From NCBI GenBank assembly GCA_947175975.1, contig CAMWOX010000013.1, forward strand, positions 1-21,484: DNA of 21,484 nucleotides, written 5' to 3'. The DNA is from an uncultured Ruminococcus sp. (GTDB lineage Bacteria > Bacillota > Clostridia > Oscillospirales > Ruminococcaceae). The translations under genes and the position numbers were made by a program. The notes below the pieces were generated by a model that saw nothing but the letters and a program-made list of their open reading frames with translations, had not been told where the DNA came from and did no database searches. How positions within the stretch are numbered: the first letter of the stretch is position 1; every line of letters starts with the position of its first letter. This document shows, piece by piece, positions 6,981 to 14,906 of the stretch.

Positions 6981-8228
6981 ATGATTTTCCAGAAATTATC
7001 AGACAAACAAAAACAAATTTTTCACTGGTGCTATGATCCTGAAAAGTATGCGCTGATCTGTGATGGCTCTGTCCGGTCCGGCAAGACGGCGGCAATGTCG
7101 TGCAGTTTCGTACACTGGGCAATGAGTCAGTTCGATCATCAAAATTTCGCATTCTGTGGAAATACCGTCCAGGCAACGGAGAGAAATATCCTGATGACCA
7201 TTCAGCAGATGACGGACATCACCTACTATTACAAGCTGAAATATATCGGGAGCAAGCACGTCCTGACGATCTCCGGCGGCGGTCATGAAAACTATTTCTA
7301 CATTTTCGGCGGCAAGGATGAATCCAGCTATAAACTGGTGCAGGGCATCACGCTTGCCGGGATTCTGTTTGACGAAGTTGCACTCCAACCGGAGAGCTTC
7401 GTCAATCAGGCAATTGCCAGAACGCTGTCCGTTGAAAATGCGAAATTATGGTTTAACTGCAATCCTGACAGTCCGGAGCATTGGTTCTATAAACAATGGA
7501 TTCTGAAAACGGATGCCGGAGAGCGTCCGGACGTGCTGCATCTGCATTTTGAGATGCAGGACAATCCGATCATGACACCGGAGAAAATTGCGAAGACGAC
7601 AACGCTGTATTCCGGCGTGTTCTATGACAGATATATCCGTGGGCTGTGGGTACTCGCTGAGGGGCTTGTCTATCCGATGTTTGACAGGATCAGGCATACC
7701 AGAATCCAGGATCAGCTCCCAACCGGCAAATATTATATCTCTGTGGATTATGGTACACTGAATGCGTTCTCAGCGGGTCTATGGTTGTATGACAAGCAGA
7801 CCGCCTACCGGATCGCAGAGTTTTATTACAGCGGCAGAACGGAACAGAGATTGCTTACCAATTCGCAGTATGTGGAAAGAATCAAGGAACTTGCCGGCAA
7901 TCGAAAAATAGAATCTGTCATTGTTGACCCATCAGCGGCTAGCTTTATCGAGGAATTGCGACAAAACGGGTTCTTAGTCCGGAAAGGAAAAAACGATGTC
8001 GTCGACGGCATCCGACGGACAGCAGCAATGCTTGCACAGAACCGGATTTTTATTTCTCCGGACTGCAAGAATATTATCCGTGAATTTGGCTTGTATCGCT
8101 GGGACAGCAAAGCCAGTCAGGACAGCGTTATCAAAGAAAATGACCATGCCATGGATGATATGCGTTATTTCGTCAATACGATCATGCGGGAAACCGTCAG
8201 AATCCAGGGCATACAGGGAGGGTTGTAA
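6981..8228 (+). CDS. terL: Large terminase subunit (TerL)
   Basis: The 415-residue packaging motor, with ATPase and nuclease halves. Walker A is GSVRSGKT at residues 29-36 and Walker B is LFDE with D131 and E132. The sequence WFNCNPDSP near 155 is the ATPase coupling block typical of PBSX/SPP1-type terminases. The RNase H-like nuclease has its three acidic sites at VDYG (D256), VDPS (D316) and MDDM (D392/D393). The start is set at ATG 6981, which has GGGGGAA six bases upstream; the ATG at 6957 lacks a ribosome site. The stop is two bases before the TTG of the portal gene. All catalytic residues are present, so it looks functional. Confidence 0.95.
   Translation: MIFQKLSDKQKQIFHWCYDPEKYALICDGSVRSGKTAAMSCSFVHWAMSQFDHQNFAFCGNTVQATERNILMTIQQMTDITYYYKLKYIGSKHVLTISGGGHENYFYIFGGKDESSYKLVQGITLAGILFDEVALQPESFVNQAIARTLSVENAKLWFNCNPDSPEHWFYKQWILKTDAGERPDVLHLHFEMQDNPIMTPEKIAKTTTLYSGVFYDRYIRGLWVLAEGLVYPMFDRIRHTRIQDQLPTGKYYISVDYGTLNAFSAGLWLYDKQTAYRIAEFYYSGRTEQRLLTNSQYVERIKELAGNRKIESVIVDPSAASFIEELRQNGFLVRKGKNDVVDGIRRTAAMLAQNRIFISPDCKNIIREFGLYRWDSKASQDSVIKENDHAMDDMRYFVNTIMRETVRIQGIQGGL
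8216..8222 (+). promoter_or_regulatory. Ribosome binding site supporting the TTG start of the portal gene
   Basis: GGGAGGG lies eight bases before TTG at 8231. The next in-frame ATG at 8267 has no purine-rich site upstream, so the TTG start is preferred. Confidence 0.65.
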
Positions 8229-8230
8229 TT

Positions 8231-9577
8231 TTGCATACACCATTCAGACGGCTGGAATATTATATCATGGGAGAAGACGAAATCCTCGACACGGATATGC
8301 TGGCATTCTGGCTGAAAGAACACAAGATGGACTGTGTCCGTTTTCAGCATCTCCGGGAGCTGTACGAAAACCGGCATCCAATTCTGAAAGAACCCAGAAA
8401 GCCGGACTGGAAACCAGATAACAGGATTCTTGCCAATATCCCGAAATATATTGTTGACACGTTCAATGGTGCATTTATCGGGATTCCGGTCAAGACAGAA
8501 TGTCCGGACAAGCATTTTCTGGCAAAGATTCTGGAGATCCACAAAGCCAACGATCTGGATGACAGTTTTGCGGAATTGTCCAAAATTTCCAGTATTTACG
8601 GAAATGCCTTTGAACTGTGCTATCTGGATGAAAATGCGAACGTCCGAATTACATATTTTACGCCATTGGAAGCATTTATCATCTATGATGATTCTGTGGA
8701 ACGTCGTCCGTTATATGGGATTCGCTATTATTTTGACCGGAATCACGTCATGCACGGCACTGTCTATACCAGATCTGAAATCCTGGAATTTACGGACGAG
8801 GGCTCTCTGCATTTCACGGATGAATCCAGACCGCATTTTTTTGACGGTGTTCCGATTGTGGAATATATCGAAAATGACGAACGCTTTGGAGCATTTGAGC
8901 ATGAAGAAAGTCTGATTAATGCTTATGAAAAGGCATTATCTGAAAAGGCAAATGATGTGGACGCATTCGCTGACAATTATTTATTGTTAAAAGGCGTTGA
9001 TCTGGATCCTGAAAATCTCCGGACAATCCGGCAAGATCGAGTGATCCAGGTGCCGCCGATGGATGAAACCATGCTCAGTGCCGTAGATGTGGAATTTCTG
9101 ACAAAAACAACCGGCGACACCACGCAGGAAAATTTGTTAGACCGTCTGGAAACGCTGATTTTCTCCATGGCAATGGTCGCTAACATCTCGGATGAAGAAT
9201 TTGGCGGCAGCTCCGGGACGGCATTGGCGTACAAGCTACAGCCTATGCGGAATCGTGCCAAGGAAAAAGAACGAAAATTCGCTAGTGGCATGAATCAGCG
9301 GTGGCGGCTGGTTGCATCCGTGATCGCAACGACAGAATCTGAAAAACAGCTCTGGAAAGATCTGACTTACAGATTCACTTTTAATGTCCCGAAAAATCTT
9401 CTGGAAGAGGCACAGACAGCCTCCCAGATGTCCGGGATCACAAGCAGACGAACACAGCTTTCTGTGATTTCTGCCGTGAATGATGTGGAACAGGAAATGC
9501 AGGACATTGATCAGGAGAACAGCAGTTCTGCATCAGATCAGTATCTGAATTTCAGGACGGGTGTAGAAGATGGCTAA
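8231..9577 (+). CDS. Portal protein (SPP1 gp6 / DUF phage portal type)
   Basis: A 448-residue portal. The dodecameric portal forms the DNA gate of the head and docks the terminase and connectors. Family features are NRILANIPKYIVDTFNGAFIGIPV near residues 66-90 (split as NRILANIPKYIVDTFNG and AFIGIPV), YGNAFELCYLDE near 127-138, the clip/stem region, and EFGGSSGTALAYKLQPM near 320-336, which is characteristic of SPP1-like portals. Length is normal for the family. It follows TerL by two bases and overlaps the MuF gene by eight bases. The start codon is TTG, chosen for its ribosome site. Confidence 0.92.
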   Translation: MHTPFRRLEYYIMGEDEILDTDMLAFWLKEHKMDCVRFQHLRELYENRHPILKEPRKPDWKPDNRILANIPKYIVDTFNGAFIGIPVKTECPDKHFLAKILEIHKANDLDDSFAELSKISSIYGNAFELCYLDENANVRITYFTPLEAFIIYDDSVERRPLYGIRYYFDRNHVMHGTVYTRSEILEFTDEGSLHFTDESRPHFFDGVPIVEYIENDERFGAFEHEESLINAYEKALSEKANDVDAFADNYLLLKGVDLDPENLRTIRQDRVIQVPPMDETMLSAVDVEFLTKTTGDTTQENLLDRLETLIFSMAMVANISDEEFGGSSGTALAYKLQPMRNRAKEKERKFASGMNQRWRLVASVIATTESEKQLWKDLTYRFTFNVPKNLLEEAQTASQMSGITSRRTQLSVISAVNDVEQEMQDIDQENSSSASDQYLNFRTGVEDG

Positions 9578-11321
9578 TCAGTCGAATTACTGGGATCAGC
9601 GTACACTGGAATTGCAGAACAGCATTGCACTCCATGAACAGGCATTATTCCAGAATTTGCGACAGTATTACAACAAAGAGGCGGCGGAGCTGGATCAGGA
9701 CATTGCTGCCTATTACAGCAAATACGGCACAAATAACGTTATCCAGTACCGGAATTTATTGCAATCGCTCTCAGATGCTGACAAACAGCTCCTGTATGAG
9801 AAAATCCAGGATTTTGAGAAACAATATCCACAGTATGCACATCTTATGTCAGTTCGGGAAAGCATCTACAAGCTTGACCGCTTAGAGGGACTGCGGACTT
9901 CCGTTGCGATCCAGCAACTGAAAATGGGTGCTTATGAGATTGCACAGGCACAGGCACATTTTCAACAGATGGCGTTATTAGCCGGAAATCTGATCGCCGA
10001 ACAAATGGGCTATGGATCGAGTTTCTATCGGATCGACAGCGACATGCTCCGGATGGTCGTCGGACAGGACTGGTGCAACAATCAGGATTTTTCAGCTAGA
10101 ATCTGGCATAACAGGAATGCCCTGACGCAGACGCTCCAGACGCAGATCGTCAACGGAATGATCCGGGGCGACAGCTACAAAGCAATTTCCAAGTCCGTAC
10201 AAAACAAATTCCAGACAGTTTCTCAGCGGAACATAGAACGCCTAGTATTCACGGAAGATACGTTCTTAGCGAATGAAGCGGCAATGCAAACCTACCTGAA
10301 TGACCCGGACTATGCCTATTATGAATACGTTGCACTCTGCGACGGCAAGACCTGTGACCTGTGTGCGTCCTTGACCGGGGAGCGATTCCGGATTTCGGAA
10401 CGCCGTCCAGGTGTGAATTTTCCGCCTATGCATCCTTGGTGCAGATGTTTCTTTGATATCGTCCACGAAAAAAATTCCGGAAAGTACACTGAAAGAAATT
10501 CAGAAAATCCCCGAAATCGCAGACAAACAGGCTTGACAGCAAGCCGCAAAAATGGTACAATAAAAGTGCCAGAAACATTGGCAGGATACGAGAAAGCGAA
10601 AGAAGCATACATGAAGAAAATCCAGGATACAGAAATCATGAAACCTGAAAACAGGGAAGCAGTAGAAAAAGTACTGAAAACTCTGCTTGATGAAGGAGAT
10701 TTCTGCGTAAGGATTCGGGAAAGTGTATTAAATACAATTTCTAATTCAGATGACAAACGTTTCAAAAATCAAATGGAAACGCAAAGCTCGATGGGTGCTT
10801 ATAATCCTGAAATAAGAAAGAAAGCATCTGAAACATTATTTGGAGTTGATCCTTCACAGCTTCAGAACAGAGCGTTTGAAAAGTACGGATTTCTTGCTGG
10901 AAAAGATAAAGCACTCTCATTTGCAGATGAAGAAGCCGCTGATTATGGCAAAATTATAGTTCAGTTTAATAGAAATAAACTTTTTGACAGAACAACCTTT
11001 ACAGTGGGTGATTCTTTGAATAATATTAGCAATAATAGTTCATTATTTGCTGGAAAGGTTTCTGAACCATCTGTATGTGCTGTCCCACAAGACGACTTTA
11101 CAAAAAAAATAATTGAGGCTTCTGTAAAATTCAACAATGGTTTGATTAAAAATCATATAGAGTTTTGTCAACATGCCATGGTGGAATATATCGAACTCCA
11201 ATATCATGGTGATTTATCACTTGATGATGTTGAAGTAGTATATTACCAAGAAAGTATAGATCCGGATTTAAAGCTCAAATTAGAAAAATTGGGAATAAAA
11301 GTTGTGAAAATAGAAAGTTGA
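9570..11321 (+). CDS. MuF / SPP1 gp7-like minor head protein fused to a C-terminal toxin-like domain
   Basis: A 583-residue fusion. Residues 1-300 are a MuF-type head morphogenesis domain, ending in the zinc-type motif CDGKTCDLC (C257, C262, C265) and PPMHPWCRC (H288, C291, C293). Such proteins are packaged in the procapsid and may be ejected with DNA. After a linker, residues from about 348 to 583 form a different domain with the blocks RFKNQMETQSSMG (397-409), KYGFLAG (438-444), RTTFTVGDS (474-482) and YIELQYHG (540-547). From memory these resemble DUF3626-type domains, seen at the ends of MuF and other polymorphic toxins; an ADP-ribosyltransferase-like fold is only a guess. The tail is about 28-38% GC in the lines I counted, against 53% in the head part, which suggests transfer. 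An in-frame promoter lies at the junction, and a small gene follows. Confidence 0.85.
   Translation: MANQSNYWDQRTLELQNSIALHEQALFQNLRQYYNKEAAELDQDIAAYYSKYGTNNVIQYRNLLQSLSDADKQLLYEKIQDFEKQYPQYAHLMSVRESIYKLDRLEGLRTSVAIQQLKMGAYEIAQAQAHFQQMALLAGNLIAEQMGYGSSFYRIDSDMLRMVVGQDWCNNQDFSARIWHNRNALTQTLQTQIVNGMIRGDSYKAISKSVQNKFQTVSQRNIERLVFTEDTFLANEAAMQTYLNDPDYAYYEYVALCDGKTCDLCASLTGERFRISERRPGVNFPPMHPWCRCFFDIVHEKNSGKYTERNSENPRNRRQTGLTASRKNGTIKVPETLAGYEKAKEAYMKKIQDTEIMKPENREAVEKVLKTLLDEGDFCVRIRESVLNTISNSDDKRFKNQMETQSSMGAYNPEIRKKASETLFGVDPSQLQNRAFEKYGFLAGKDKALSFADEEAADYGKIIVQFNRNKLFDRTTFTVGDSLNNISNNSSLFAGKVSEPSVCAVPQDDFTKKIIEASVKFNNGLIKNHIEFCQHAMVEYIELQYHGDLSLDDVEVVYYQESIDPDLKLKLEKLGIKVVKIES
10533..10561 (+). 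promoter_or_regulatory. Consensus sigma-A-type promoter inside the MuF gene, at the toxin-domain junction
   Basis: TTGACA at 10533-10538 is a perfect -35 box. TACAAT at 10556-10561 is 17 bases away and preceded by TGG, an extended -10. The predicted start is near 10568. The first in-frame ATG downstream is 10611, which would give a 236-residue separate toxin-domain product. The same transcript would carry the small gene at 11333 and end at the terminator at 11615-11640. Confidence 0.75.
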
Positions 11322-11323
11322 GG
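11320..11323 (+). promoter_or_regulatory. Ribosome binding site that fixes the small gene's ATG start
   Basis: GAGG overlaps the end of the toxin stop codon region and is nine bases before ATG 11333. This places translation of the small gene directly behind the toxin and favours 11333 over the TTG at 11318. Confidence 0.55.
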
Positions 11324-11332
11324 CTGATATTT

Positions 11333-11605
11333 ATGAAAATTGTATTGATAGATAGAGATCGTTCTGATTGCATTTTTTATGCAATTGTTGAACTGGATAA
11401 ACCTTTCAAGCATCCCAAAGGATACCGCAAATATGTTGGACTTTCTGGGAAAGAAAAATTGCCAAAACTTAATGTGATACCTTTTTCTAATACGCTTGAC
11501 AGATGGTTAGGACTCGGTTATGAGCCAGTAAACATAGAAGAAAAGGATTTTCCAGAAGTATTGATTAAGAAAATAAAAGAGTTGTATACTTTAGAGGAAT
11601 CTTAA
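11333..11605 (+). CDS. Small uncharacterised protein; candidate immunity protein to the MuF C-terminal domain
   Basis: A 90-residue protein with no family I recognise. It starts MKIVLIDRDRSDCIFYAIVELDKP, here broken as MKIVLIDRDRSDCIFYAIVE and LDKP, a likely beta-rich N-terminus. A basic middle (GYRKYVGLSGKEKLPK) follows, then an acidic helical C-terminus. ATG 11333 has GAGG nine bases upstream; TTG 11318 would overlap the toxin gene but lacks a site. It starts 11 bases after the toxin gene, shares its low GC (30% in one sampled line), and is followed by a terminator. In MuF polymorphic toxin systems the gene right after the toxin usually encodes its immunity protein, so I infer that role. 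No motif proves it. Confidence 0.7.
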   Translation: MKIVLIDRDRSDCIFYAIVELDKPFKHPKGYRKYVGLSGKEKLPKLNVIPFSNTLDRWLGLGYEPVNIEEKDFPEVLIKKIKELYTLEES

Positions 11606-11614
11606 ATAATTTAG

Positions 11615-11640
11615 AACCGCCTGGAAACAGGTGGTTTTTT
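11615..11640 (+). terminator. Intrinsic terminator closing the toxin/immunity cassette
   Basis: The arms 11615-11623 and 11628-11636 pair over nine positions (one G-U) around a GAAA tetraloop, followed by T-run 11635-11640. It comes right after the small gene. With the promoter at 10533 it frames a transcription unit inside the head operon. Confidence 0.87.
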
Positions 11641-11675
11641 GATACTCTGAAAGGAGCTGAATCTCTAAAAAACTC

Positions 11676-11945
11676 ATGAAAATATTATTCTTCCATGCAA
11701 GCTATTGCGGATCCTGCCCGGCAACACAGCTTGCAGCGATCCTGTATGCGGAACAGATCCACGCAAAATTTCAAGCATATCACGTCCAGGATGTGTACGG
11801 CGGTCATGAACTCGCTAAAAAACTGTATGTGAAACACGTCCCCTGTACTATCTTGCTTGACGATTCCGGCAAGGAATGCACCAGAATGGAGGGTGGTCGG
11901 ACACTGGAAGAAATGCAGGAACTATTTAAAAATTTTATAAATTAA
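11676..11945 (+). CDS. Small thioredoxin-fold protein with CxxC active site
   Basis: An 89-residue thioredoxin-like protein. HASYCGSCPATQ holds the redox pair C11 and C14 (CGSC), and VKHVPCTILLDD holds the cis-proline P56 that shapes the active site. The short length resembles glutaredoxin or NrdH-like mini-thioredoxins. It would act on thiols in the cytoplasm. It sits between the toxin cassette and the scaffold gene, so capsid-protein folding, protection of cysteine-rich head proteins, or host thiol manipulation are possible roles. AAGGAG at 11651-11656 is 19 bases from the ATG, further than normal; the in-frame stop at 11658 leaves no other usual start codon. Translation may be weak or aided by RNA folding. 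Confidence 0.85.
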   Translation: MKILFFHASYCGSCPATQLAAILYAEQIHAKFQAYHVQDVYGGHELAKKLYVKHVPCTILLDDSGKECTRMEGGRTLEEMQELFKNFIN

Positions 11946-11964
11946 TTCAAGGAGCTGAATATTT

Positions 11965-12561
11965 GTGAATGATACAGAAAATACAGTTGTTTCCACAACC
12001 GAAACAGACCGAAATCCCGGTGAATCCGGTGCAGATACCGGAACAGCCCAGGAAACAGAAAAATCCCAAAAAGCCAAAACTCCGGAACTCACCGCCGAAA
12101 GCGTCAGCAAAATGATCCAGGCTGCAATTGCTAATTACACCAAACAGCAGGAACAGGCACGATCCGAAGCGGAAAAGCTTGCCGGTATGAATGAGTCTGA
12201 AAAGCTTGTCTATGAACGGGATCAGTACAAGACAGAGCTTGAAAAGCTTCAGAGTCAAGTTGTGCTGGCACAGATGCAGGGAACGGCAAGGGCAATCCTG
12301 GCTGAAAAGAACATCCATGCACCGGATGAATTACTTGCTATGATTGTGACAGCGGATGCAGAAACAACGAAATCTAATGTCGCAGCATTCGCCGGGATGT
12401 ACACCAAAGCCGTTGAAGACGGCATCCGGGAGCGGATGAAGTCCGGAACGCCCCGGACAGGGACGGTTAAAAATTCCATGACAAAAGAGCAGATTCTTGC
12501 GATCAAGGACAACAAGGCAAGAATCCAGGCAATCAACGAAAACATGCAGTTATTTGCATAA
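11965..12561 (+). CDS. Capsid scaffold protein (DUF4355 type)
   Basis: A 198-residue scaffold that guides assembly of the procapsid and then leaves it. The N-terminal 45 residues are acidic and low in complexity, rich in Thr, Glu and Gly. The middle is a long charged coiled coil (about 47-95, KQQEQARSEAEKLAGMNESE in part). The C-terminal region, MTKEQILAIKDNKARIQAIN, is the capsid-docking end typical of DUF4355 scaffolds. It starts at GTG with AAGGAG ten bases upstream and is directly before the major capsid gene, the usual place. Confidence 0.85.
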   Translation: MNDTENTVVSTTETDRNPGESGADTGTAQETEKSQKAKTPELTAESVSKMIQAAIANYTKQQEQARSEAEKLAGMNESEKLVYERDQYKTELEKLQSQVVLAQMQGTARAILAEKNIHAPDELLAMIVTADAETTKSNVAAFAGMYTKAVEDGIRERMKSGTPRTGTVKNSMTKEQILAIKDNKARIQAINENMQLFA

Positions 12562-12563
12562 TC

Positions 12564-12569
12564 AGGAGG
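12564..12569 (+). promoter_or_regulatory. Strong ribosome binding site of the major capsid gene
   Basis: AGGAGG with eight bases to ATG 12578 fixes the capsid start and rules out the in-frame upstream start at 12497, which lies inside the scaffold gene. Such a perfect site fits a very abundant product. Confidence 0.85.
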
Positions 12570-12577
12570 TTTTTATT

Positions 12578-13438
12578 ATGGCAGTACAGGAAAATACGAC
12601 ACTGCAAGCAGACTTTGCGAAAGCGCAGAGCATTGACTTTGTGAACCGTTTCAATGGCGGCATTGCAAAATTGCAGGAATTGCTTAACATCACAAGAAGA
12701 ACACCGATGGCAAGCGGTTCGCTGATCAAGACATATTCCAGTGTGGTGACGCTTGCCAACGGTACCGTCGCTGAGGGGGATCTGATTCCGTTATCCAAAG
12801 TCAAGCAGGAACTTGCGGAAACTTATGAACTTTCTTACAGCAAATACCGCAAAGCCGTCACATTGGAAGCTATCCAGCGCAGTGGCTTTGATGAAGCTGT
12901 CACGGAAACAGATAACAAATTGCTCCGGCAGATTCAGAGTGAAATCCGGAAATCTTTCGCCGCATTTCTTGCCAAAGGCACTAGCACAGCAACCGGGGAT
13001 TCCTTACAGCCTGCTGTTGCCAATGCGTGGGGAAAACTCCAGATTTTGTTTGAAGATGATGCCGCCGGGGACGTTATTGTGCTGGTTAATCCGATGGACG
13101 CATCCAAATATATCGGTTCTGCGAACATTTCCACACAAACTGCGTTCGGCATGACGTATTTCAAAGCATTCACGGATGTGAAACTCATCACGAACGCAAG
13201 CGTCCCGGAGGGCAAATTCTATGCAACAGTTGCGGATAATATCAATATTGCGTATCCGCTGATTTCTGGTGGCGAGATCAACAAGGCATTCAATTTTACG
13301 ACAGATCAAACTGGATTAATCGGCATCACGCATACGCCGGACAATACCAGAACGAACTTTGAAACAACGATCCTGACAGGACTTACGATCTTTGCGGAAC
13401 GGCTTGACGGTATCGTTGTCGGCACAATTGCAGAATGA
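12578..13438 (+). CDS. Major capsid protein (HK97-fold type)
   Basis: A 286-residue shell protein. It directly follows the scaffold, has the best ribosome site in the module, and precedes connector genes. The text is typical for a small HK97-fold capsid protein: an N-terminal helical arm (FVNRFNGGIAKLQELLNITR), an E-loop-like TYSSVVTLANGTVAEGD, a P-domain helix (LLRQIQSEIRKSFAAFLAKG), then A-domain strands including VIVLVNPMDASKYIG and a closing beta stretch. No extra decoration domain or protease site is visible. No separate maturation protease gene is seen nearby, in keeping with scaffold-driven SPP1-like assembly. Confidence 0.9.
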   Translation: MAVQENTTLQADFAKAQSIDFVNRFNGGIAKLQELLNITRRTPMASGSLIKTYSSVVTLANGTVAEGDLIPLSKVKQELAETYELSYSKYRKAVTLEAIQRSGFDEAVTETDNKLLRQIQSEIRKSFAAFLAKGTSTATGDSLQPAVANAWGKLQILFEDDAAGDVIVLVNPMDASKYIGSANISTQTAFGMTYFKAFTDVKLITNASVPEGKFYATVADNINIAYPLISGGEINKAFNFTTDQTGLIGITHTPDNTRTNFETTILTGLTIFAERLDGIVVGTIAE

Positions 13439-13779
13439 GTTTACTGGAACGGACGGAAACACGGCTAGCCGGAGAATTACAGCATGATCCGGATCAGCAC
13501 CGTGCATCCATTCTCCGGGAAATCTGTGATCTGGCAGAAACAAGAATCTGTCTGCGTGTCCGGACACAGATACTCCCGGAGATCCTGGAACCGATTGCGG
13601 CGGATATTGTCGTGAAATTATGGCGGCGGTTATCTTACGAGGGGATTGCCTCTGAGGGTGCAGATAAGATTTCAACATCATTTGTGGAAGATATTTTAGC
13701 CGAATACGAACCGGATCTTGAGGCTTATCAGGATTCTGTGGATCAGGAAACCGGAAGCAAAAAAATTAGATTTTGGTGA
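13435..13779 (+). CDS. Head-tail connector adaptor (gp6-like)
   Basis: A 114-residue mostly helical protein in the position of the adaptor that binds below the portal. RASILREICDLAETRICLRV and ILEPIAADIVVKLWRRLSYEG fit the two central helices of gp6/gp15-like connectors, and GADKISTSFVEDILAEYEPD fits the C-terminal helix. It overlaps the capsid gene by an ATGA. The assignment uses both pattern and position. Confidence 0.75.
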   Translation: MSLLERTETRLAGELQHDPDQHRASILREICDLAETRICLRVRTQILPEILEPIAADIVVKLWRRLSYEGIASEGADKISTSFVEDILAEYEPDLEAYQDSVDQETGSKKIRFW

Positions 13780-13789
13780 AAAATCAATT

Positions 13790-14128
13790 ATGCGATATAT
13801 TGAAATTAAATTACTGGAAGAAATCGAAACCGGACGAGACATGCTTGGCAATCCGATCAAAGAACTACATGAAATTTGTCGGGCTTACAGTGCAAGAATA
13901 TCCGGAATCTCTGCGACGGAAACCGCACTTGACGGCAGGGATGTCACAGAATCCTGTCCGGAGCTGCTGACAGATGTCCCCTTGCATTTGCTGAGAAAAG
14001 CAGCAGGTATCCGGATTCATGCACAGGATTTCCGGATTACCAGCATTTATGAGAAAATCCGGGGGGATTTTTCTCTCGTCCAATTAGAAAGGTGGCACAA
14101 TCAGCATGAAAATCACCATTGCACTTGA
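13790..14128 (+). CDS. Probable head-closure (stopper) protein
   Basis: A 112-residue protein between the adaptor and the HK97 gp10-like gene, the place of the head-closure or stopper protein. It is beta-rich, opening MRYIEIKLLEEIETGRDMLG and continuing with FRITSIYEKIRGDFSLVQLE, as in small head-tail joining proteins. I choose ATG 13790, with a weak GGTGA 11 bases before it at the stop of the adaptor gene; the in-frame ATG at 13718 lies inside the adaptor. The 3' end overlaps the next gene by 23 bases. No catalytic motif is visible. Confidence 0.65.
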   Translation: MRYIEIKLLEEIETGRDMLGNPIKELHEICRAYSARISGISATETALDGRDVTESCPELLTDVPLHLLRKAAGIRIHAQDFRITSIYEKIRGDFSLVQLERWHNQHENHHCT

Positions 14129-14474
14129 CGGTTTGCAGCCGTTATATGCCAGATTGAAAGCAAAATCTCAGCAGGATTTTTTAGATGTGCTGAAAGAGAC
14201 GACAACATATCTGCGAAATACAGCCCGGAAGAAAACGCCGAGAGGAGACACTGGGAAATTACAGCAATCTCTCCGGCAAGTCAATCCGACAAAAAGCCGT
14301 GACGGCGAAGTCGGTTATACCCGGAGCTATGCACCGCATGTCGAATACGGACACAGGATTGTCCGGAATGGGAAAAACATCGGCTATGTTCCAGGACAGT
14401 ATTATTTAAAATCCGCTGTGAATGATACCCGGATTGAATTTATCCGGCTTGCAACGGGGGCGTTAAAAAAATGA
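14106..14474 (+). CDS. HK97 gp10-like tail completion protein
   Basis: A 122-residue protein with the signature of the HK97 gp10 family: RNTARKKTPRGDTGKLQQSL at about 38-57, then VGYTRSYAPHVEYGHR near 72-87, and YVPGQYYLKSAVND near 96-109. Members complete the head-tail joint or tail end. It overlaps the neighbours on both sides, showing tight translational coupling. Confidence 0.9.
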   Translation: MKITIALDGLQPLYARLKAKSQQDFLDVLKETTTYLRNTARKKTPRGDTGKLQQSLRQVNPTKSRDGEVGYTRSYAPHVEYGHRIVRNGKNIGYVPGQYYLKSAVNDTRIEFIRLATGALKK

Positions 14475-14884
14475 TGCTGAAAAAACTGGGATTTGCCGAA
14501 ATTGCCGCCGCAATCCTGCATACACTTCGGAAACACACAAAATATCCCTGTTATGATGCCGTTCCGGAGAATGCGCCCTCTCCGTTGATATTTGTGGAAA
14601 TTGTCAATAAACAAGATTCGTCTACCAAGACCATGTACAAGGAAACATTTACGGCGTATGTACATGCAATTGCAGCTCCGTCCGATTGCCGGACGGAAAT
14701 TTATTCTATGATAAAAATCATAGAAGAAACGCTTACGGAACGGGTTGCACTCCCCAAGGGGATCACTAACATCTTGCAGACAGAAACAGGCGTACAGGCA
14801 TTGCATCAGGACGAAACAGGGGAATTTCATGCCGTGCTGGGCTATGAAATCATGGTCAGCTACGGCTTTAAAACAAAAATTTAA
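14471..14884 (+). CDS. Tail terminator protein (DUF5072-like)
   Basis: A 137-residue protein just before the major tail gene. The N-terminal helix (IAAAILHTLRKHT) is followed by a strand FVEIVNKQDSSTKTM, then FTAYVHAIAAPSDCRTEIYS and IIEETLTERVALPKGITN, ending with a strand pair YEIMVSYGFKTKI. This order and the location fit the tail terminator, which caps the tail tube and joins it to the head. ATGA-type overlap with the preceding gene. The ORF begins with two adjacent Met codons, so the exact start is uncertain by one residue. Confidence 0.75.
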   Translation: MMLKKLGFAEIAAAILHTLRKHTKYPCYDAVPENAPSPLIFVEIVNKQDSSTKTMYKETFTAYVHAIAAPSDCRTEIYSMIKIIEETLTERVALPKGITNILQTETGVQALHQDETGEFHAVLGYEIMVSYGFKTKI

Positions 14885-14906
14885 ATTCTGAAAGGAAATG
14901 ATTTTT

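Noticed and set aside
12497..12577. Longer capsid start at 12497
   Set aside because: AGGAGG at 12564 clearly marks ATG 12578.
13718..13789. Longer start of the head-closure gene at 13718
   Set aside because: It lies inside the adaptor gene; ATG 13790 follows the adaptor stop directly.
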